Assembly (NCBI RefSeq): GCF_014874065.1
Contig: NZ_JADBEE010000002.1
Span: 124,001-188,000 of the forward strand
Reading direction: 5' to 3'
DNA length: 64,000 nt
Source of the DNA: Nesterenkonia halotolerans
GTDB lineage: Bacteria > Actinomycetota > Actinomycetes > Actinomycetales > Micrococcaceae
Shown: positions 1 to 7,333 of the stretch, one piece after another
Layout: the number at the start of each line of letters is the position of its first letter
Position numbering within the stretch: position 1 is the first letter of the stretch
The notes under the pieces: generated by a model
What the model saw: only the letters and a program-made list of their open reading frames with translations
Database searches by the model: none
What the model was told of the DNA's origin: nothing
Made by a program: the position numbers and the translations under genes

Positions 1-516
1 GCCGTGGGCGTCTCCGGCATCGACAAGCGCCCCGTCGCGGGCCCGGTGAGGGTGCGCTCCCTGGGTCTCCACGGAGACGTCCAGGCGGACCGCAAGCATC
101 ACGGCGGCGTCGAGAAGGCCGTCTACGCCTACGCCGCTGACGACGCCCACTGGTGGTCCCAGCAGCTGCAGCGGGAGATCCCGCCGGGCACCTTCGGGGA
201 GAACCTGCGCCTGTCCGGGATAGACCTCGATGGTGCCTACCCCGGTGAGCGGTGGCGGATCGGCGAGCACGTGGTGCTCGAGGCCACCGTCCCGCGCATC
301 CCCTGCGCGACCTTCGGCCGATGGCTGGGGGAGCCGGGCTGGGTCAGACGCTTCATGGAGGCAGGCCGCCCGGGCACCTATTTCCGAGTCATCACGGCCG
401 GCACGGTGCAGGCGGGGGACGCGGTGGAAGTCATCTCGACTGCGGAGACCGCAGCCGAGAACATCCGCGAGCTCGCCCTCGCGCGCGGGTCGGCACAGGC
501 CCGCCCCGAGGGCTGA
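1..516 (+). CDS. MOSC domain-containing protein (5' truncated)
   Basis: The reading frame is open from the first base, so the true start lies outside the window; the GTG at 4 is unlikely to be the start. The product resembles YiiM-like MOSC proteins, a family related to the C-terminal domain of molybdenum cofactor sulfurase. Visible marks are HHGGVEKAVYAY near the beginning, FGENL in the middle, and RIPCATF with the conserved MOSC cysteine, followed by WVRRFMEAGRPGTYFRV. These proteins are thought to bind or move sulfur or metal-sulfur groups, but the substrate is unknown. It is followed by a 427-base gap without a gene. Family assignment is good; the specific role is not known. Confidence 0.85.
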   Translation, partial: AVGVSGIDKRPVAGPVRVRSLGLHGDVQADRKHHGGVEKAVYAYAADDAHWWSQQLQREIPPGTFGENLRLSGIDLDGAYPGERWRIGEHVVLEATVPRIPCATFGRWLGEPGWVRRFMEAGRPGTYFRVITAGTVQAGDAVEVISTAETAAENIRELALARGSAQARPEG

Positions 517-943
517 AGCAGCTTCGGATCGAGCGCCGGGCAGCTCCGCGGCGCAAGACCAGCTGAACCCGGCTGACGTGAGCTTCGTCTCGAAAGACGA
601 CAGGCCCGGTCCCCGTGGGCTAGACTGAATGCGCATTCTCCGGATAATCCCGTTTTCTCTTGCTGACTCCGAGCGTGCTCCTCCTTGAGAGGGGCCGGAA
701 GCTCGTTGAGGGTTGTGTGTATCCACGGGTCGACTCCGGAGCCGACAAAGCGGCCGAGTCCCCGTGACTGATCCAGTCCCGTCCAAGAATCTGAGCAACC
801 TGCCCTGCCCATGCAGAGGTTCTGTGCAGCGCCTTCTGGCCTGTCCATCCTCTTCGAGCAGCGGTGGTTGACGCGCAGGTGCCCTGGGACTGGATCTCAA
901 GCGGGGGTCCTCTCGGTCGCATGACATGTGACGAGGAGTCAAC
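517..943. other. Intergenic region and long 5' leader of the DEAD-box helicase
   Basis: No convincing gene is present in these 427 bases; short frames on both strands lack ribosome binding sites and family resemblance. A small hairpin (TCGTCT at 585-590, CGAA loop, AGACGA at 595-600) may end the MOSC transcript. A plausible promoter follows at 597-626, which would leave about 310 untranslated bases before the helicase start at 944. Long leaders are common for cold-shock RNA helicase genes, which supports, but does not prove, leader-based control here. Confidence 0.5.
597..626 (+). promoter_or_regulatory. Putative promoter of the DEAD-box helicase gene
   Basis: ACGACA (597-602) and TAGACT (621-626) are separated by 18 bases. 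The -10 matches the actinobacterial TANNNT form well; the -35 is weak. Transcription would start near 633. Confidence 0.35.
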
Positions 944-3100
944 ATGACCATCCAGGATCCCAACGCCTCCGAGCCGACGCAGGCTCAGGACGCGACCGAA
1001 GTCCCGACCGAGATCATCCCCGAGGTCGATCCCGCTGCCGAGGCGCCCACCCAGGCTCCCGAAGCTGATGAGGCCGCGCCTCTGCAGGCACCGGATGAGA
1101 CCCAGGCTGCCGTCGATGCCGCCGCAGCAGTGGAGACCCAGTCCGCAGCTGCGCAGGCCCCGGCCTCCACGGAAGCTTCCACCGAGGCTCCGGCTTCGAC
1201 CGAGGCTCCCGCCTCCACCGAGGCTGAGAAGCCCGCGAAGTCCGCCTCCAGCGCCGACCAGGCCACCGGCCCGAAGTTCGCCGAACTGGGCCTGGATGAT
1301 CGAGTGCTGGAATCGGTGACCAAGCTCGGCTACGAGACCCCCTCGCCGATCCAGGCACAGACCATTCCGCTGCTGAGCCAGGGACGCGACGTCGTCGGTC
1401 TGGCCCAGACCGGCACCGGCAAGACCGCCGCCTTCGCGCTGCCGGCACTCTCACACATGGCCCGGGCCTACGACGCCGGAGAGCTGGGCAACCACCCCTC
1501 CACTCTGGTGCTCGCTCCCACCCGTGAGCTCGCGATCCAGGTCGCCGAGGCGTTCTCCACCTACGCCCACGGCGTCCCCGGCATCACCGTGCTGCCCATC
1601 TACGGCGGCTCCCCCTATGGCCCGCAGCTCGAGGGCCTGCGCCGCGGCGCCCACGTCGTCGTCGGCACCCCGGGTCGCGTGATCGACCATATGACCCGCG
1701 GGTCGCTGAACCTCTCCACCATCAAGCACCTGGTGCTCGACGAGGCCGACGAGATGCTGCGCATGGGCTTCGCTGAGGAGGTGGACCAGATCCTGGCCCG
1801 CACTCCGAAGACCAAGCAGGTCGCGCTGTTCTCCGCCACGATGCCCAAGGCGATCCGTCGGATCTCCGCGGACTACCTCAACGATCCGGTGGAGGTCTCG
1901 GTCAAGTCCAAGACGTCCACGGGCACCAACATCCGCCAGCGCTTCGTGCTGATCAAGCACTCCGCCAAGCACGAGGCGCTGACCCGCATCCTCGAGACCG
2001 AGCCGCACGACGCCGCCATCGTCTTCGTGCGCACCCGCTCGGCCACCGAAGAGGTCGCCAACAAGCTCGCCGCCCGCGGATTCCGCACGGCAGCGATCAA
2101 CGGTGACATCCCGCAGAACCTGCGTGAGAAAACCGTGGAGAACCTCAAGTCCGGTCGGGTCGACATCCTGGTCGCCACCGACGTGGCGGCTCGCGGTCTG
2201 GATGTGGAGCGCATCAGCCACGTCTTCAACTACGACATCCCGCTGGACACCGAGTCCTACGTCCACCGCATCGGCCGCACCGGTCGTGCAGGACGTTCCG
2301 GCGAGGCCGTGCTGTTCGTGACTCCTCGTGAGAAGCGGATGCTGCGGTCCATCGAGAAGGCCACCCGCCAGCCGGTGGAGCAGATGTCCATGCCGACCAT
2401 CGCTGACGTGAACTCGTCCCGGCTGGAGCGCTTCTCGGAGCGCATCACCGAGACCCTGGCCTCAGAGGAGCTGGAGGAGTACCGCGGACTCGTGGCCTCC
2501 TACACCCAGGAGCACAACACTCCCGCCGAGGATGTGGCCGCCGCACTGGTGGCCATGGTCCACGACGGACGCCCGCTGCTGCTCGACGAGAAGCGCGACG
2601 ATGAGCTGGTCCGTGAGTCCAAGCGCGAGGTCGGCGACGATCGCGGCGGCAGCGATCGCCCCGAGCGTGGTCAGCGGGAGCGCGGACCCCGCACGGCCGG
2701 TCCGGGCAACGCGATGTACAAGATCGCGGTGGGTCGCCGCAACGGCGTGAACCCGGGACACATCGTCGGCGCGATCGCCAACGAGGCAGGCCTGAGTGCC
2801 CGCCAGATCGGCGGCATCGACATCCGTCCGACGCACTCCCTGGTGGAGCTTCCGGAGCAGCTCTCGTCCGAGCAGTGGGCGGCCCTGGCCAAGACCCGCA
2901 TCGGTGGCGAGCTTCTGAAGCTGGAGCGCGACTCCGGTGCACCCTCCAGCTCGGGTGACTCACGCGGCGGATACGCAGGCAAGCGTGAGGGCGGCTATGC
3001 CGGCAAGCGCGACGGTGGATCCGGCGATCGCGGCGGCCGTCCCAGCGCCGGTGGCAGCCGGTTCGGAGACAAGGAACGCAACAAGCCCCGCTGGAAGTGA
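944..3100 (+). CDS. deaD: DEAD-box ATP-dependent RNA helicase with DbpA-type RNA-binding domain
   Basis: An RNA-unwinding ATPase of the DeaD/CsdA group, 718 residues. The first ~105 residues are an Ala/Glu/Thr/Pro-rich acidic extension. The helicase core follows: Q motif around FAELGL and SPIQAQTIP, Walker A AQTGTGKT, motif Ia PTRELAIQ, DEAD box VLDEADEM, SAT, and motif VI HRIGRTGRAGR. After an acidic linker comes a DbpA-type RNA-binding fold (MYKIAVGRRNGVNPGHIVG to LLKLERD). The last ~55 residues are Gly/Arg-rich with repeated GGYAGKR. GAGGAG precedes the ATG. The family acts in ribosome assembly and RNA decay and is often cold-induced; the long leader fits that. A 14-bp terminator follows. 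Confidence 0.93.
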   Translation: MTIQDPNASEPTQAQDATEVPTEIIPEVDPAAEAPTQAPEADEAAPLQAPDETQAAVDAAAAVETQSAAAQAPASTEASTEAPASTEAPASTEAEKPAKSASSADQATGPKFAELGLDDRVLESVTKLGYETPSPIQAQTIPLLSQGRDVVGLAQTGTGKTAAFALPALSHMARAYDAGELGNHPSTLVLAPTRELAIQVAEAFSTYAHGVPGITVLPIYGGSPYGPQLEGLRRGAHVVVGTPGRVIDHMTRGSLNLSTIKHLVLDEADEMLRMGFAEEVDQILARTPKTKQVALFSATMPKAIRRISADYLNDPVEVSVKSKTSTGTNIRQRFVLIKHSAKHEALTRILETEPHDAAIVFVRTRSATEEVANKLAARGFRTAAINGDIPQNLREKTVENLKSGRVDILVATDVAARGLDVERISHVFNYDIPLDTESYVHRIGRTGRAGRSGEAVLFVTPREKRMLRSIEKATRQPVEQMSMPTIADVNSSRLERFSERITETLASEELEEYRGLVASYTQEHNTPAEDVAAALVAMVHDGRPLLLDEKRDDELVRESKREVGDDRGGSDRPERGQRERGPRTAGPGNAMYKIAVGRRNGVNPGHIVGAIANEAGLSARQIGGIDIRPTHSLVELPEQLSSEQWAALAKTRIGGELLKLERDSGAPSSSGDSRGGYAGKREGGYAGKRDGGSGDRGGRPSAGGSRFGDKERNKPRWK

Positions 3101-3128
3101 TCCACGCCCCTTCAAGGGGGTCTGGGAG

Positions 3129-3160
3129 CTGCCGCCGCAGAGCTGACTCTGCGGCGGCAG
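3129..3160 (+). terminator. Rho-independent-type terminator after deaD
   Basis: A perfect 14-bp stem (3129-3142 with 3147-3160) with a CTGA loop lies 28 bases after the helicase stop. There is no strong T-run. Confidence 0.75.
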
Positions 3161-3168
3161 AGGCCCTC

Positions 3169-3196
3169 GTCAGGGGAGAGTGAGCTCACTCCTGAC
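3169..3196. repeat. Palindrome upstream of the tRNA-Thr promoter
   Basis: AGTGAGCTCACT (3179-3190) is a perfect 12-base palindrome. It is flanked by GTCAGG (3169-3174) and CCTGAC (3191-3196), which are also complementary, with four unpaired bases on the left. It ends 5 bases before the -35 box of the tRNA-Thr promoter, a position typical of an operator, but it could also be a second terminator hairpin. Confidence 0.5.
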
Positions 3197-3201
3197 GGTT
3201 T

Positions 3202-3229
3202 TTGACCGGCACTGGACTGGTGGTAGAGT
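3202..3229 (+). promoter_or_regulatory. Promoter of tRNA-Thr
   Basis: TTGACC (3202-3207), a 16-base spacer and TAGAGT (3224-3229), with an extended -10 TGG just upstream (TGGTAGAGT). The -10 lies 11 bases before the mature tRNA 5' end. Confidence 0.75.
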
Positions 3230-3240
3230 CTATTGCCGTT

Positions 3241-3312
3241 GCCCCAATAGCTCAGTGGTAGAGCGCAGTCTTGGTAAGACTGAGGTCGCGGGATCGATTC
3301 CCGCTTGGGGCT
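3241..3312 (+). tRNA. tRNA-Thr (anticodon GGT)
   Basis: The acceptor stem pairs GCCCCAA with TTGGGGC, discriminator T at 3312. The anticodon stem is CAGTC/GACTG around the loop TTGGTAA, giving anticodon GGT, which reads ACC/ACT. D-arm GCTC...GAGC and T-arm GCGGG...CCCGC are present. CCA is not encoded. The order tRNA-Thr, tRNA-Met ahead of hadAB and secE/nusG is conserved in other actinobacteria. Confidence 0.95.
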
Positions 3313-3323
3313 CTGAATGGGAG

Positions 3324-3360
3324 CCCGCGCAGCGCAGCAGGATGCGCAGCGCGGGTGTTT
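3324..3360 (+). terminator. Hairpin terminator between tRNA-Thr and tRNA-Met
   Basis: CCCGCGCAGCGC (3324-3335) pairs with GCGCAGCGCGGG (3344-3355) with one A-A mismatch, followed by TGTTT. It could end the tRNA-Thr transcript or be a processing signal. Confidence 0.55.
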
Positions 3361-3410
3361 CTCATTTCGCCGGTTCCAGAGTCTCTGACAGAGATCCTGG
3401 AGCGGCATAT

Positions 3411-3484
3411 GGCGGTGTAGCTCAGCTGGTTAGAGCGCACGACTCATAATCGTGAGGTCCCGGGATCGAGCCCCGGCACCGCTA
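3411..3484 (+). tRNA. tRNA-Met (anticodon CAT), probably elongator
   Basis: The acceptor stem pairs GGCGGTG with CACCGCT (G1-U72 wobble), discriminator A. The anticodon stem CACGA/TCGTG encloses the loop CTCATAA, anticodon CAT. It lacks the initiator hallmark of three G-C pairs closing the anticodon loop, so it is an elongator tRNA-Met or, less likely, the lysidine-modified tRNA-Ile. CCA is not encoded. A long bidirectional terminator follows. Confidence 0.9.
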
Positions 3485-3509
3485 CAGAAGACGCCGCACA
3501 GGCGAGCAG

Positions 3510-3555
3510 GACACGTCGGGCCCCCACGCTTCACAGCGTGGGGGCCCGACGTGTC
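3510..3555. terminator. Bidirectional terminator between tRNA-Met and the SNF2 gene
   Basis: A perfect 20-bp stem (3510-3529 with 3536-3555) around a TTCACA loop separates the rightward tRNA-Met from the leftward SNF2 gene that stops at 3574. Its symmetry lets it serve both transcripts. Confidence 0.8.
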
Positions 3556-3573
3556 TCCGAGAGTCGGCCTTTC

Positions 3574-5700
3574 CTACCTGCTGCCGTGTCCCTCCAAGGC
3601 GTCCTCGAGAAGCGTGACGAGCGCCTCGAGCTGGACGTCGGCGGAGTCGGGGACCTCCTGGTCGCTCCCGTCGAGTGCCCGCGCGGCCAGCCCGGCCTTG
3701 GCGTCGATGAGTTCGGCGATCTTCGTGTCGAGGGTCTGGGCCGCGATGATCCGCCAGGCCGTGATCGGCTGCGCCTGACCGATGCGGTGGATGCGGTCGA
3801 TGGCCTGGGTCTGCTCGGCGTCGGTCCAGGAAAGTTCGGCGAGCACCATGTTTGAGGCGACCTGCAGGTTGATGCCGACACCGGCAGCCGTCAAGGAGCA
3901 CACAGCGACGGCGACGTCCGGGTCGTTGGTGAATGCGTCGATGTGCTTCTGTCGAGCGGATGCACTCTGGTCGCCCCGGATGGAGGCGTAGCGGATGCCC
4001 TGCTTGGCGAAGGTCGCCTCGGCCGTGTCCATGACGTCGATGTGCTTGGCGAAGAACACGACCTTGCCGGCGCTGCGGGCGAGCTGGGCGGCGTAGTCCG
4101 CCGCGAGGCCCGCTTTCGCCTGGCCGATCCGACGGGTCATGCTGAACACGTTCTCGTTGGATTTTTTCGTCGTGCGACTCACGCGCTCCCGAGCGGCGAC
4201 CTGGCGCACGAGTGCGTGGTCGATGCCCTCGATGACCGCACCGGATCCCTGGGCCGCCAGCGCGCGCTCATAGCGCGTGACGAGGCGACTGGCGAGGCTC
4301 TGCTCGGCGGCCCGGATGGACCGACTGGCTTCGTCGTCGATCTCGACCGGAACGTCGGCCACTCGGCGGGCGGGCAGGTCGGAGGCAACGTCCGCCTTGC
4401 GTCGCCGGACGATGCCTCGCTCGACGACCGCTGAGCGCGCGGCGGTGGAGAAGCCCCGGTCGGCCGGCGTCAGGCCGGTCTGCTCGAGCGCCTCCATCAG
4501 TTCACCGATCGGCTTGGTCTCGTCGACCCAGCCCAGGAACTGCCAGATCGCCCGGAAGTCCTCGATGTCGTTGATCAGCGGGGTGCCGGTGAGGGCGATG
4601 AGAAGCGGGTGGGCGATCCGCGCGCGGATGCGCTCGGAGAGCTGCAGCACGTTCTGGGACCGCTGTGACTTCCGATTCTTGATGTAGTGGGCCTCGTCGA
4701 CCACCATCCCGCGCAGACCCAGTTCCTCGAGCCAGCCCGCGTGCCGATCCAGCACCTCATAGTTGACGATGATGATGTCCGCGAAGCCGTCGATCCGGTC
4801 CCCGTCGCCGTGGACCACCGTCGCGGGGCGGCGGGGCGTCCACAGTGCGGCCTCCCGCGCCCAGTTCATCTTCACCACGTTCGGCACGACGACGAGCAGC
4901 GGGTAGGCGTCCGCGGCTTGAGCGGCGAGCAGCGCCTGTGCCGTCTTGCCCAGGCCGGGCTCGTCGGCGAGCAGGAACGTCCGGTGTCCCTCCGCCGCGG
5001 CGGCGACCAGTCGTGCCTGATGCGGCATGAGGTCCAGACCCTGGGTGGCCCGGCTGGCGGTCGGCTCTGGCAGCTCCATGCAGGAGAGAGCGCCGCCGTC
5101 GGTGAAGGACTTCATCAGCGGTTCGATGAGCTCCCAGCCGACGAGGCGGCGGGGCTTGGCGGTGCGCTTGGTGACGACGGAGTAGTCGGGTTCGAGGAAG
5201 GGGTTCGCGAGCTGACGAGATTCCACCGACACGGGGACCACGCGGCGCTGCGGGTCCGGCTTGGACTCGGCCGGTTCGGGTCGGGCGGCGGGCTCTGCGG
5301 GCACCTCGATGCCGGCAGACTCCAGGAGCTCGCGGCGCAGTGAGCGCGCACGGTCGGAGACGACGGCGTCGTCGGCGAGCAGCCCCAGCAGGGACGGGTC
5401 GCGGGCGGCGGTCGTCGCCAGGATCGTGGCGATGCCGTCGAGGCGCTTCAGATCCTCGGCGCCACGAGCCCCCTGCTTCGTCTCTTCGGCCTTGATGCGG
5501 GCGCGCTCCTCGCGCATGAGCAGCGCCACGACCTGGAACTTGGTCCGAGTGGACGGCAGGTCGAGACCACGCTGGACCGCGGACTCAACCTCGCGCACGA
5601 CCTTGGCGAGCAGGTGGATGAGGCCGCCGTCGTCGTTCTTGCGGGGCCGCCGTCGGGCGCGCGTACGTGTTGCATTCTGACGCTGGGCTCCTCGAGCCAC
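3574..5700 (-). CDS. SNF2-family DEAD/DEAH helicase-like ATPase
   Basis: A Swi2/Snf2-type DNA-translocating ATPase, 708 residues from the chosen start. The GTG at 5700 is preferred because GAGGAGGAC lies 5 bases upstream; an ATG at 5814 in the same frame would add 38 residues that look non-coding. About 220 N-terminal residues are basic then helical and of unknown function. The ATPase core then shows DEPGLGKTAQ (Walker A), VVDEAHYIKN (DEAH), LTGTPLIND (motif III), and in the second lobe SLTAAGVGINLQ and DRIHRIGQ (motif VI). There is no fused nuclease and no methyltransferase or nuclease partner nearby. It stands alone between tRNA-Met and the hadAB region. The cellular role (repair, transcription remodelling or defence) cannot be read from context. 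Confidence 0.85.
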   Translation of the reverse strand: MARGAQRQNATRTRARRRPRKNDDGGLIHLLAKVVREVESAVQRGLDLPSTRTKFQVVALLMREERARIKAEETKQGARGAEDLKRLDGIATILATTAARDPSLLGLLADDAVVSDRARSLRRELLESAGIEVPAEPAARPEPAESKPDPQRRVVPVSVESRQLANPFLEPDYSVVTKRTAKPRRLVGWELIEPLMKSFTDGGALSCMELPEPTASRATQGLDLMPHQARLVAAAAEGHRTFLLADEPGLGKTAQALLAAQAADAYPLLVVVPNVVKMNWAREAALWTPRRPATVVHGDGDRIDGFADIIIVNYEVLDRHAGWLEELGLRGMVVDEAHYIKNRKSQRSQNVLQLSERIRARIAHPLLIALTGTPLINDIEDFRAIWQFLGWVDETKPIGELMEALEQTGLTPADRGFSTAARSAVVERGIVRRRKADVASDLPARRVADVPVEIDDEASRSIRAAEQSLASRLVTRYERALAAQGSGAVIEGIDHALVRQVAARERVSRTTKKSNENVFSMTRRIGQAKAGLAADYAAQLARSAGKVVFFAKHIDVMDTAEATFAKQGIRYASIRGDQSASARQKHIDAFTNDPDVAVAVCSLTAAGVGINLQVASNMVLAELSWTDAEQTQAIDRIHRIGQAQPITAWRIIAAQTLDTKIAELIDAKAGLAARALDGSDQEVPDSADVQLEALVTLLEDALEGHGSR

Positions 5701-5977
5701 GGAGTCCTCCTCGAAAAGCGATTGGTCATGCACATCGGCGGGACGGTGCCCGCATGACACCCACGGCGGGGCGGGAGACGTCCGAGCAGCCTCGGCATAC
5801 AGGTCCCGGAGCACAAGCTGGTCCAGCGGATTCGCAAGAGATCGACGCGTCGGACGTGCCCAGCCGGAGGGGGCCCCGCCAGCGTACCGCGTGCCGGGCG
5901 AATCTCTGGCCTCGGGAGGGCATCCACGATGCCGCCGACGCCCGGACAGCGCTGCGACGTGCCCGGGCGCCGACCTG

Positions 5978-5983
5978 TAGGCT
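5978..5983 (+). promoter_or_regulatory. -10 box implying a leaderless mRNA for the 5991 gene
   Basis: TAGGCT ends 7 bases before the GTG at 5991 and no Shine-Dalgarno sequence is present, so transcription probably starts at the start codon. Confidence 0.55.
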
Positions 5984-5990
5984 GTGCGCC

Positions 5991-6254
5991 GTGAGCACTC
6001 AGTCCTTCGACCCGTGGAGCAGCGGGACGCGCGCCTACCGCGTGACGTTGGTGACCGGCATGGCGGCCACCGGCATCGGGGTCGTCCTGGTGATCCTGGC
6101 CGCCGTCATGGAACCCGCCGATGGTGCCGGCTCGCTGCGCAGCTTCGGGCTGTTCTGCCTGGCGGCCGGGATACTGAGTCACCTGATCGCGATCGGTCTG
6201 CGCAGGCGCCAGGCCGCACAGGTCCTGTCCCGTCGAGCCTCCGAGGAAGACTGA
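5991..6254 (+). CDS. Small two-helix membrane protein upstream of hadA
   Basis: An 87-residue protein with two predicted membrane segments (VTLVTGMAATGIGVVLVIL and SFGLFCLAAGILSHLIAIGL) separated by a short loop and followed by a basic/acidic tail. I do not recognise the family. The GTG start is chosen because a TAGGCT box sits 7 bases upstream, as for murB and thyA; longer upstream in-frame sequence has no membrane or family features. Its TGA is directly followed by the ATG of the hadA-like gene, so the two are surely co-transcribed and may be translationally coupled. Confidence 0.7.
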   Translation: MSTQSFDPWSSGTRAYRVTLVTGMAATGIGVVLVILAAVMEPADGAGSLRSFGLFCLAAGILSHLIAIGLRRRQAAQVLSRRASEED

Positions 6255-6707
6255 ATGATCAATCCAGACAGGCAGGGGCACCAGTACCCGCCCGCCGCGC
6301 CCTACCAGGTCAGCCGCGAGGCGATCCGTGAGTTCGCGCAGGCCGTCAAGGCCACCCACCCCGCGCACCATGAGCTCGAGGCCGCCCAGGCACTGGGACA
6401 CCGCGACCTCGTCGCGCCGCCGAGCTTCGCCGTGATCATCGCTCAGCGCGCGGAGGCGGCCGTGGTCAACGACGCCGAGGCCGGCATCGACTTCAGCCGA
6501 GTGGTCCACGCCGACGAGCGCTTCACCCACCAGCACCCCATCCTTGCCGGTGACACCCTGGAGGCTCAGGTCACCCTGGAGCGCATCCGCACCATGGGCG
6601 CCGGAGCGATGGTGACCACCCGGGTCGAGATCAGCGGCGCCGACGGCGAACCGCGCGCCACCGTCACCTCCAGCCTGCTGGTCCGCACCGAGGAGGATTC
6701 CGCGTGA
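6255..6707 (+). CDS. FAS1-like dehydratase domain protein (HadA-like)
   Basis: A 150-residue hot-dog-fold protein of the MaoC N-terminal/HadA type (UPF0336-like). In mycobacteria HadA pairs with HadB to dehydrate 3-hydroxyacyl-ACP in type II fatty acid elongation. Visible marks are the N-terminal YQVSREAIREFAQAV, VAPPSFAVI, the HADERFTHQHPILAGDTL region and a TRVEI strand near the C-terminus. It starts immediately after the upstream small membrane protein and its stop overlaps the start of the HadB-like gene (GTGA). The assignment rests on sequence and on the hadA-hadB-murB order; because Micrococcaceae lack mycolic acids the substrate is probably an ordinary acyl chain. Confidence 0.85.
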   Translation: MINPDRQGHQYPPAAPYQVSREAIREFAQAVKATHPAHHELEAAQALGHRDLVAPPSFAVIIAQRAEAAVVNDAEAGIDFSRVVHADERFTHQHPILAGDTLEAQVTLERIRTMGAGAMVTTRVEISGADGEPRATVTSSLLVRTEEDSA

Positions 6708-7207
6708 ACAAGCCCGTGCTCGCCGACCTGGAGAAGGGCCAGCAGATCGGATCCCGTGAGCTGAGCTTCTCCCGCGCCGATCTGCTGCGCTACGCCGCAG
6801 CCTCAGGGGACCACAACCCCATCCACTGGAACGATCGCTTCGCACGCGAGGTGGGCCTGGACGGTGTCATCGCCCACGGAATGCTCACCATGGGCTCCGC
6901 CGTCGGACTGGTCAGCGACTGGGCCGGAGATCCGGGTGCCGTCGTCGACTATCAGGCGCGCTTCACCAGACCGGTGCCGGTGCCCGACGCGCAGACCGGA
7001 TCGCCCGAGGCTCCGACGGCGCGGCTGGTCATCACCGGCAAGATCGGTGCCGTGGACGCCGAGGAGCGTCGGGTCAGGGTCGATCTCACCGTGGAGCTGA
7101 TCGGACCCCCAGCGGAGGAGGAGGGACAGGATCCCACCCATGAGCCTGACCAGGTCCCGACACGGACCAAGGTGCTGGCGAAGTCACAGGCGGTCGTGCT
7201 GCTCTGA
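6704..7207 (+). CDS. MaoC-type hydratase/dehydratase (HadB-like)
   Basis: A 167-residue hot-dog protein carrying the catalytic hydratase-2 motif: YAAASGDHNPIHWND contains the Asp and His of the active site, followed by GVIAHGMLTMG. It should form a heterodimer with the upstream HadA-like partner, which lacks this motif; the 4-base overlap of the genes supports stoichiometric production. The C-terminal third contains an acidic, Glu/Pro-rich insert (PPAEEEGQDPTHEPDQ) that is longer than usual. GTG start at 6704. Confidence 0.88.
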   Translation: MNKPVLADLEKGQQIGSRELSFSRADLLRYAAASGDHNPIHWNDRFAREVGLDGVIAHGMLTMGSAVGLVSDWAGDPGAVVDYQARFTRPVPVPDAQTGSPEAPTARLVITGKIGAVDAEERRVRVDLTVELIGPPAEEEGQDPTHEPDQVPTRTKVLAKSQAVVLL

Positions 7208-7277
7208 GCAGCCCGCCGGGGAGAAGCGCCGTCAAGCCTATGCCCGGCCGACATGAGGCTGAAACACAGCATGACCG

Positions 7278-7283
7278 TATAAT
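7278..7283 (+). promoter_or_regulatory. -10 box for the amino-acid ABC transporter operon
   Basis: A consensus TATAAT lies 50 bases before the start codon of the binding protein. No convincing -35 element is seen at the expected distance, so the promoter may need an activator. Confidence 0.6.
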
Positions 7284-7333
7284 CGCGGGGACCGTCTGAG
7301 TCCAGATGCGCCGACCAACCTAAGGATCCAAAA

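Noticed and set aside
1451..2266. 271-codon minus-strand open frame opposite deaD
   Set aside because: Antisense shadow of a well-supported helicase gene.
5448..6845. 465-codon minus-strand open frame across the SNF2 start, the 5991 gene and hadA
   Set aside because: It overlaps three better-supported genes, and its translation is low-complexity Arg/Gly/Ala without a domain.
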